Shown piece after piece: positions 32,758 through 36,998 of a stretch of DNA of 36,998 bases. A program made the position numbers and the translations under genes. The notes under the pieces were generated by a model. It was given only the letters and a program-made list of their open reading frames with translations. It was not told the origin of the DNA and did no database searches. The DNA comes from Actinokineospora bangkokensis (lineage in GTDB: Bacteria > Actinomycetota > Actinomycetes > Mycobacteriales > Pseudonocardiaceae). Each line of letters starts with the position of its first letter. Position 1 is the stretch's first letter. The stretch is taken from positions 1 through 36,998 of the forward strand of contig NZ_MKQR01000012.1 of NCBI RefSeq assembly GCF_001940455.1. Reading direction: 5' to 3'.

Positions 32758-33978
32758 GTGCGCACGTCGACCCGGCGCGCGCTGGCCGCGCTCACCGCGA
32801 CCACCGCCGCGCTGCTGCTCGCCCCGGGGCTGGCCGCCGCCAAGCCCGTGCAGTTCCCCGTCCGCGGCTACGTCGCCGCCGAGGTCGCCGCCCAGCTCCA
32901 GACCGCGCTCCCCGCCCGCTTCACGCCGCTGGTGCCGCAGCGGGTGCTCGACACCCGGACCGCGGGCGGACCGGTGGGCCCGGGGGGCACCACCACGCTC
33001 GACCTGTCCGCGCGGGTCCCGGCGGGCGCGAGCGCCGTGGTGCTCAACCTGACCGCGCTCACCGGGGCGGAGGGCGGGTTCGTCACCGCCTACCCCGCGG
33101 GCACCGGCAGGCCGCAGGTGTCGAACCTCAACGCCCCCGCGGGCTCGGTCCGCCCGAACGCCGTCACCGTCGCGCTCGGCGCCACCCGCGCGGTGACCCT
33201 GTACAACCAGGCCGGGAACACCCACCTCGTCGTCGACCTGGCCGGCTACTACAAGCCCGCCACCGGCTCGTACTACACCGCCACCACCCCCACCCGCGTG
33301 CTCGACACCCGGCAGTCCGCCGCCGTCGGCCCGCGCGAGGTCGTGGCCGTCGCCACCGGGGTGCCCGCGGGCGCCACCGCCGTCACCCTCACCGTGACCG
33401 GCATCGGCGGCGCGGCGGGCACCTACGTCACCGCCTACCCCGGCGGGTCCGCCCGGCCCGAGGCGTCGAACCTCAACCTCGCGCCGGGGCAGGTCGCGGC
33501 GAACCTGGTCACCGTCCCGGTCGGCCCCGGCGGCCGGGTCGACCTGTTCAACCTGGCGGGCAGCACGCACCTCGTCGTCGACGTCGCCGGCTTCTACACC
33601 CCCGGCGGCGGCTCCGAGTTCACCCCGCTGGCGCCCTTCCGCGTCGGCGACACGCGGGACGCCGGCAGCGCCGCCCTCGCCCGCGACACCACCGCCTACC
33701 TGCCGTTCTACGACTTCCTGCCGGAGGGGACGACCGCTGTGGCGTTCACCCTGACCGGCACCGCCCCCACCGCGGGCACCTACCTCACCGCCGCGCCCAC
33801 CGGCGCCGCCCGGCCGCTCGCCTCCAACCTCAACCTGGCCCCGGGGGAGACCGCGGCGAACCTGGCCGTCGTCGCCCTCAACCCCTACCGCGAGCTGGAC
33901 ATCTACAACTTCGCGGGCTCCACGCACGCCATCGTCGACCTGGCCGGGTTCTTCGGCCCCGCCACCGCGCAGGGCTGA
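32758..33978 (+). CDS. Secreted three-repeat protein, paralogue 1 of 3
   Basis: The 406-residue product has a signal peptide (cleavage near residue 27) and three tandem repeats: residues 55-171, 172-287 and 288-406. Each repeat runs from a P-x-RVLDTR motif through VPAGA.AVVLN.T, GTYVTAYP and a SNLN segment to an LYN...THLVVDLAGYY end. Repeat 3 is the most divergent and ends in DLAGFFGP. The protein has no cysteine and is predicted to be all beta. Such repeats are common in actinobacterial exported proteins, sometimes attached to wall hydrolases, but I know of no function. Start GTG 32758, preceded by TGGGGGAACC. Confidence 0.85.
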   Translation: MRTSTRRALAALTATTAALLLAPGLAAAKPVQFPVRGYVAAEVAAQLQTALPARFTPLVPQRVLDTRTAGGPVGPGGTTTLDLSARVPAGASAVVLNLTALTGAEGGFVTAYPAGTGRPQVSNLNAPAGSVRPNAVTVALGATRAVTLYNQAGNTHLVVDLAGYYKPATGSYYTATTPTRVLDTRQSAAVGPREVVAVATGVPAGATAVTLTVTGIGGAAGTYVTAYPGGSARPEASNLNLAPGQVAANLVTVPVGPGGRVDLFNLAGSTHLVVDVAGFYTPGGGSEFTPLAPFRVGDTRDAGSAALARDTTAYLPFYDFLPEGTTAVAFTLTGTAPTAGTYLTAAPTGAARPLASNLNLAPGETAANLAVVALNPYRELDIYNFAGSTHAIVDLAGFFGPATAQG

Positions 33979-34085
33979 CCCCCAGAATTCCCCCGCGGTT
34001 GGGTAGCGCTTCCCCGGTGCGCGCCGATGAGGTAGCAGGACCGGCCTCCGCCGGACCCGAAAACCGATCGAACCTGGGGATCTCC

Positions 34086-35363
34086 TTGCGCAACGCATCC
34101 ACCGCGGCCGTCGTGCTGGCCGCCGCCCTCGGCGCCGCGCTCGCGGTGCCGACGGCCGCCGCCGCGGCCCCGCAGGCGGCCGAGGCCGCCACGGCCACCC
34201 GCAGCGGGCAGCAGGCCGACGGCGCGGGCCGCGTCCGGGCCGCCCTCGGCGCCGACGCCACGGGCACCGAGTTCGTGCCCGTCACGCCCAAGCGCGTGCT
34301 CGACACCCGCTCGGCCATCGGCGTGCCCGGCACCACGCCGGTCGGCACCGGCGGCACCATCTCGGTGAACCTGTCCTCCTCGGTGCCCGCCGAGGCCGTC
34401 TCGGTCGTGCTCAACGTGACCGTGGTGACCGCGGCCAAGGGCTCCTTCGTCACCGTGTTCCCGACCGGTGCCGACCGCCCGACCGCCTCGAACCTCAACG
34501 TCTACCCCAACTCGGTGCGCCCCAACGCCGCCACGGTGACCCTGGGCACCAACCGCTCGGTGAGCCTGTTCGCCCAGAACGGCCCCACCCACCTCATCGC
34601 CGACCTGGCCGGCTACTACGTCGCCGGGTCCGGCGCGCTGTACAACTCGCTGGGCACCCCCGTGCGCCTGCTCGACACCCGCGAGCCGAGCGGCGGCGGC
34701 AAGATCGGCGCCGGGGCCACCCGCGCGCTGCCCGTCGGCGGCGCCGTGCCCGCCTCCGCCACCGCCGTCGTGATGAACCTGACCGGCCTCAACGCCACCC
34801 AGGGCAGCTTCGTCACCGCGTGGCCCAACGGCGCCACCCGGCCCACCGCCTCCAGCCTGAACCTGGTGCCCAACCAGGTCGCGCCGAACCTGGTGGTCGT
34901 GCCGATCGGCACCGGCCGCACCGTCAACCTGTACAACCTGGCGGGCTCGGTCGACGTCGTGGCCGACCTGGCCGGCTACTTCGACCCCACCGCGGGCGCG
35001 CAGTTCTTCCCGGTGGACCCGATCCGCTACATCGACACCCGGGACTACAGCCCCGTCGGCCCGTTGGAGTACGTCAACTTCTACGACCCCTACGGCGACT
35101 TCGAGGGCTTCTCCGGCGCGGTGCTCAACCTGACCGGCACCGAGCCCACGTCCGGCACCTACCTCACCGCCTACCCGGACCCGGCGCACCAGGACCCGCC
35201 GTTCACCTCGAACCTCAACCTGGCGCCCGCGGAGACCGCGGCCAACCTGGTGTTCGTCGGCCTGGGGAGCGACCCCGAGGCGCGGTTCGGCGTGCTGAAC
35301 CGGTTCGGCTACGTCCACCAGATCTGGGACTTCGCGGGCTTCTTCGGCCCCGTCCTGGTCTGA
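34086..35363 (+). CDS. Secreted three-repeat protein, paralogue 2 of 3
   Basis: The 425-residue protein has a signal peptide (Ala-rich, cleavage near AAAA, residue ~27), an Ala/Thr/Gln-rich spacer and repeats at residues 63-184, 185-306 and 307-425. Repeat motifs are as in paralogue 1: KRVLDTR, VRLLDTR and IRYIDTR, with ends DLAGYY, DLAGYF and DFAGFFGP. Cysteine is absent. The frame is open upstream to 33999, but the TTG at 34086 is preferred because it starts the signal peptide and follows CCTGGGGATCTCC, the same leader as in paralogue 3. The reading frame is intact, and a strong terminator follows. Confidence 0.83.
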   Translation: MRNASTAAVVLAAALGAALAVPTAAAAAPQAAEAATATRSGQQADGAGRVRAALGADATGTEFVPVTPKRVLDTRSAIGVPGTTPVGTGGTISVNLSSSVPAEAVSVVLNVTVVTAAKGSFVTVFPTGADRPTASNLNVYPNSVRPNAATVTLGTNRSVSLFAQNGPTHLIADLAGYYVAGSGALYNSLGTPVRLLDTREPSGGGKIGAGATRALPVGGAVPASATAVVMNLTGLNATQGSFVTAWPNGATRPTASSLNLVPNQVAPNLVVVPIGTGRTVNLYNLAGSVDVVADLAGYFDPTAGAQFFPVDPIRYIDTRDYSPVGPLEYVNFYDPYGDFEGFSGAVLNLTGTEPTSGTYLTAYPDPAHQDPPFTSNLNLAPAETAANLVFVGLGSDPEARFGVLNRFGYVHQIWDFAGFFGPVLV

Positions 35364-35378
35364 CCGACCTGCCCCGCC

Positions 35379-35412
35379 CGAGGGCCCGCGACCACCCGGT
35401 CGCGGGCCCTCG
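35379..35412 (+). terminator. Strong terminator between paralogues 2 and 3
   Basis: A perfect 15-bp stem (35379-35393 with 35398-35412) closed by an ACCC loop, 15 bp past the stop of paralogue 2. The third paralogue therefore needs its own promoter, within 35413-35486. Confidence 0.85.
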
Positions 35413-35486
35413 GCCCTTCCCGGGGACTGCCCGGCGGGCCGATAATGACCGCCGGTCACACCGGCTGACGAGAACTGGGGAACCCC

Positions 35487-36689
35487 TTGCGCACGAAGAC
35501 GAAGGCGGTGGGCCGCGCCGTCGCGGCCCTGACCGCCACCGCACTGGCCATCGCGACGCCCGCGCCCGCGGCGCAGGCCGCCCCGGCGGCCGACGCGCCC
35601 GCCTCGCAGTACACCCCGACCGCGCCCAAGCGCGTCCTCGACACCCGCGAGGGCGTCGGCGCCCCGGCCAAGCCACTGGGCGCAGGCGCCACCATCACCC
35701 TCGACCTGTCCGCCCAGGTCCCGGCCACCGCCACCTCGGTCGTGCTCAACGTGACCGGCATCGCGGGCGCGGCGGGCACGTACGTCACCGCCTACCCCAC
35801 CGGCGGCACCCGGCCGGTCGTGTCCAACCTCAACCTCGACGCGGGCGCCGTGCGCCCCAACGCGGTGACGGTCAAGCTCGGCACCAACCGCTCGGTGGAC
35901 CTCTACAACTTCGGCGGCTCCACCCACCTCGTCGCCGACCTGGCCGGCTACTACCAGACCGGCCCCGGCGCCCTGTACAACCCGGTCACCCCGTACCGCC
36001 TCGCCGACACCCGCGAAGCGGGCGGCCCCCTCGGCCCCGGCGGCGTGCTCACGGTCAACATGCGCGAGCAGCTCCCCGACACCGCCACCGCCGTCGTGGT
36101 CAACGTGACCGGCATCGGCGGCTCCGTGGGCACCTACGTCACCGCCTACCCCGGCGGCGCCGCTCGCCCCACCGCCTCCACCCTCAACCTCGCCCCCGGC
36201 CAGGTGGCGCCCAACCTCGCCGTCGTCCAGATCGGCACCGACGGCACCGTCCGCTTCTACAACAACACCGGCACCGTCAACCTCGTCGTCGACCTCGCCG
36301 GCTACTACGACCCCACCTTCGGCGCCCAGTTCCACGCGGGCGACCCGTACCGCCTGGTCGACACCCGGGAGACCAACACCCCGCTGGGCCCCAAGCGCTA
36401 CTTCCCGGTGGACCTCTCGGGCACCCTGCCGGACGCGACCGCGCTCGTGTTCAACCTGACCGGCACCGCGCCGACCGCGGGGACGTACCTGACCGCGTGG
36501 CCCTTCTCCGCTGACCTGCCGATCGCGTCGAACGTGAACCTGGCACCCCGCGAGACGGCGGCGAACCTGGCCGTGGTGTCGCTGGACGAGGCGGTGAAGC
36601 TGGGGGTCTACAACCAGTTCGGGTACGTGCACGTGCTGGTGGACGTGGCGGGGTGGTTCGGGCCTGTGGGGGCGCCTGCCGCCGGGTGA
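35487..36689 (+). CDS. Secreted three-repeat protein, paralogue 3 of 3
   Basis: The 400-residue protein has a signal peptide (cleavage near AQA, residue ~31) and repeats at residues 42-162, 163-281 and 282-400, with KRVLDTR, YRLADTR and YRLVDTR openings and DLAGYY, DLAGYY and DVAGWFGP endings. No cysteine is present. The start is the TTG at 35487 behind AACTGGGGAACCCC. Position-matched repeats of the three paralogues resemble each other more than repeats within one protein do (for example the third repeats all lack LYN...THLV and end in GFFGP/GWFGP). That means the triplication of the repeat came before gene duplication. Confidence 0.85.
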   Translation: MRTKTKAVGRAVAALTATALAIATPAPAAQAAPAADAPASQYTPTAPKRVLDTREGVGAPAKPLGAGATITLDLSAQVPATATSVVLNVTGIAGAAGTYVTAYPTGGTRPVVSNLNLDAGAVRPNAVTVKLGTNRSVDLYNFGGSTHLVADLAGYYQTGPGALYNPVTPYRLADTREAGGPLGPGGVLTVNMREQLPDTATAVVVNVTGIGGSVGTYVTAYPGGAARPTASTLNLAPGQVAPNLAVVQIGTDGTVRFYNNTGTVNLVVDLAGYYDPTFGAQFHAGDPYRLVDTRETNTPLGPKRYFPVDLSGTLPDATALVFNLTGTAPTAGTYLTAWPFSADLPIASNVNLAPRETAANLAVVSLDEAVKLGVYNQFGYVHVLVDVAGWFGPVGAPAAG

Positions 36690-36710
36690 CGCTGGATGCT
36701 GCTGCTGCTT

Positions 36711-36737
36711 GGGGCGGGCTCCTGTGGGGCCCGCCCC
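36711..36737 (+). terminator. Terminator after the third paralogue
   Basis: GGGGCGGGC (36711-36719) and GCCCGCCCC (36729-36737) form a perfect 9-bp stem with a 9-nt loop, followed by TT. It lies 21 bp past the stop codon and ahead of repeat copy B. Confidence 0.75.
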
Positions 36738-36769
36738 TTGCGGGTTGAGATTCACCCGTTGGAGGTGGC

Positions 36770-36998
36770 GGGAATCGGGCTTTTCGGACCAGGTTGTCCA
36801 CAGGCAAGATCATTGCGGCCTTGTTTGCGCTGGTCAGCGGGTAGAATGGCCGCAAGGGACCAGAGCCCCTTGGGTGGGTGGGGGCTGCGGATGGTGACGC
36901 GTGGGGCGCGTGGAGTTGATCTTGGCTCGGTGGGGACGGGGTTCTTGGGGCGCGGTGTGGGCGGGGTTGCTGGGCCTAGTGGGGCCTGTCCTCGGGGG
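36770..36998 (+). repeat. Dispersed repeat copy B (229 bp, runs to the window end)
   Basis: This block matches the minus strand of 23078-23282 almost base for base, apart from scattered substitutions and a 25-bp tandem duplication (two units from about 36927 to 36976). It carries TTGTCCACA at 36794-36802 (the preferred actinobacterial DnaA-box form), TTGTTT/TAGAAT at 36821-36847 and a CAAGGG/CCCTTG hairpin at 36853-36872. The window stops at the base where copy A continues toward the cloverleaf palindrome, so the element probably goes on beyond the edge. Confidence 0.88.
36821..36847 (+). promoter_or_regulatory. Promoter-like sequence inside repeat copy B
   Basis: TTGTTT (36821-36826), 15-nt spacer, TAGAAT (36842-36847). 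It is identical to the pair in copy A and would direct transcription rightward out of the window. The predicted RNA starts just before the CAAGGG/CCCTTG hairpin. Confidence 0.45.

Overview
The window is high-GC actinobacterial DNA. It has heavy use of GTG and TTG starts, many GTGA and TGATG stop/start overlaps, and several genes with a -10-like hexamer 6-8 nt before the start codon. Gene content (DevR-like regulator, SigD/ShbA-type sigma factor, a PpgS-type wall-glycan module, pheA/phosphatase/serS neighbourhood, DUF4232 and septum-formation proteins) fits the order Pseudonocardiales, probably Pseudonocardiaceae. I cannot name the genus from sequence alone.

Region 1 (1-9.3 kb) concerns respiration and metal/oxygen sensing. 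A TMEM165/GDT1-type Mn2+ exporter gene points left and is preceded by a recognisable yybP-ykoY manganese riboswitch with its own promoter. Divergent from it is cydA-cydB-cydDC (cytochrome bd oxidase plus its fused ABC exporter), followed by a DevS-like histidine kinase, a TlpA-like lipoprotein and, on the opposite strand, a response regulator closely matching DevR/DosR. A GGGAC-N4-GTCCC palindrome matching the DevR box core lies upstream of cydA, which suggests a hypoxia circuit feeding on cytochrome bd.

Region 2 (9.3-22.6 kb) is mixed housekeeping and envelope. It holds coaA, a macrodomain protein, pheA with a histidine phosphatase, an MFS exporter, a lipoprotein and a beta-lactamase-fold exported protein with two C-terminal repeats, a DUF4232 lipoprotein, a MazG-like pyrophosphohydrolase, a SigD/ShbA-type sigma factor, a secreted glucosaminidase, an SDR, rtcB and serS.

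Region 3 (22.6-23.4 kb) is a 742-bp gene-free block. It contains degenerate tandem units, a linker-free four-way-junction palindrome whose three arms carry GAA/GAA/GCA triloops, and about 205 bp that recur in inverted orientation at the right end of the window (36,770-36,998). Both copies of this dispersed repeat carry a DnaA-box-like 9-mer and an internal promoter-like sequence. This is the most novel signal in the window.

Region 4 (23.4-28.5 kb) has a three-gene module (YgiB/YjfM-like protein, glutathionylspermidine-synthase-like amidoligase, DUF350 membrane protein), a septum-formation-domain protein, a small zincin and lhgO. Region 5 (28.6-32.7 kb) is a wall-glycan operon resembling the mycobacterial Rv3630-Rv3631-Rv3632 set, with an extra glycosyltransferase and a methyltransferase. 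Region 6 (32.7-36.7 kb) is a tandem family of three cysteine-free secreted proteins, each made of three ~120-residue repeats.

No tRNA, rRNA, CRISPR array or transposase gene was found.
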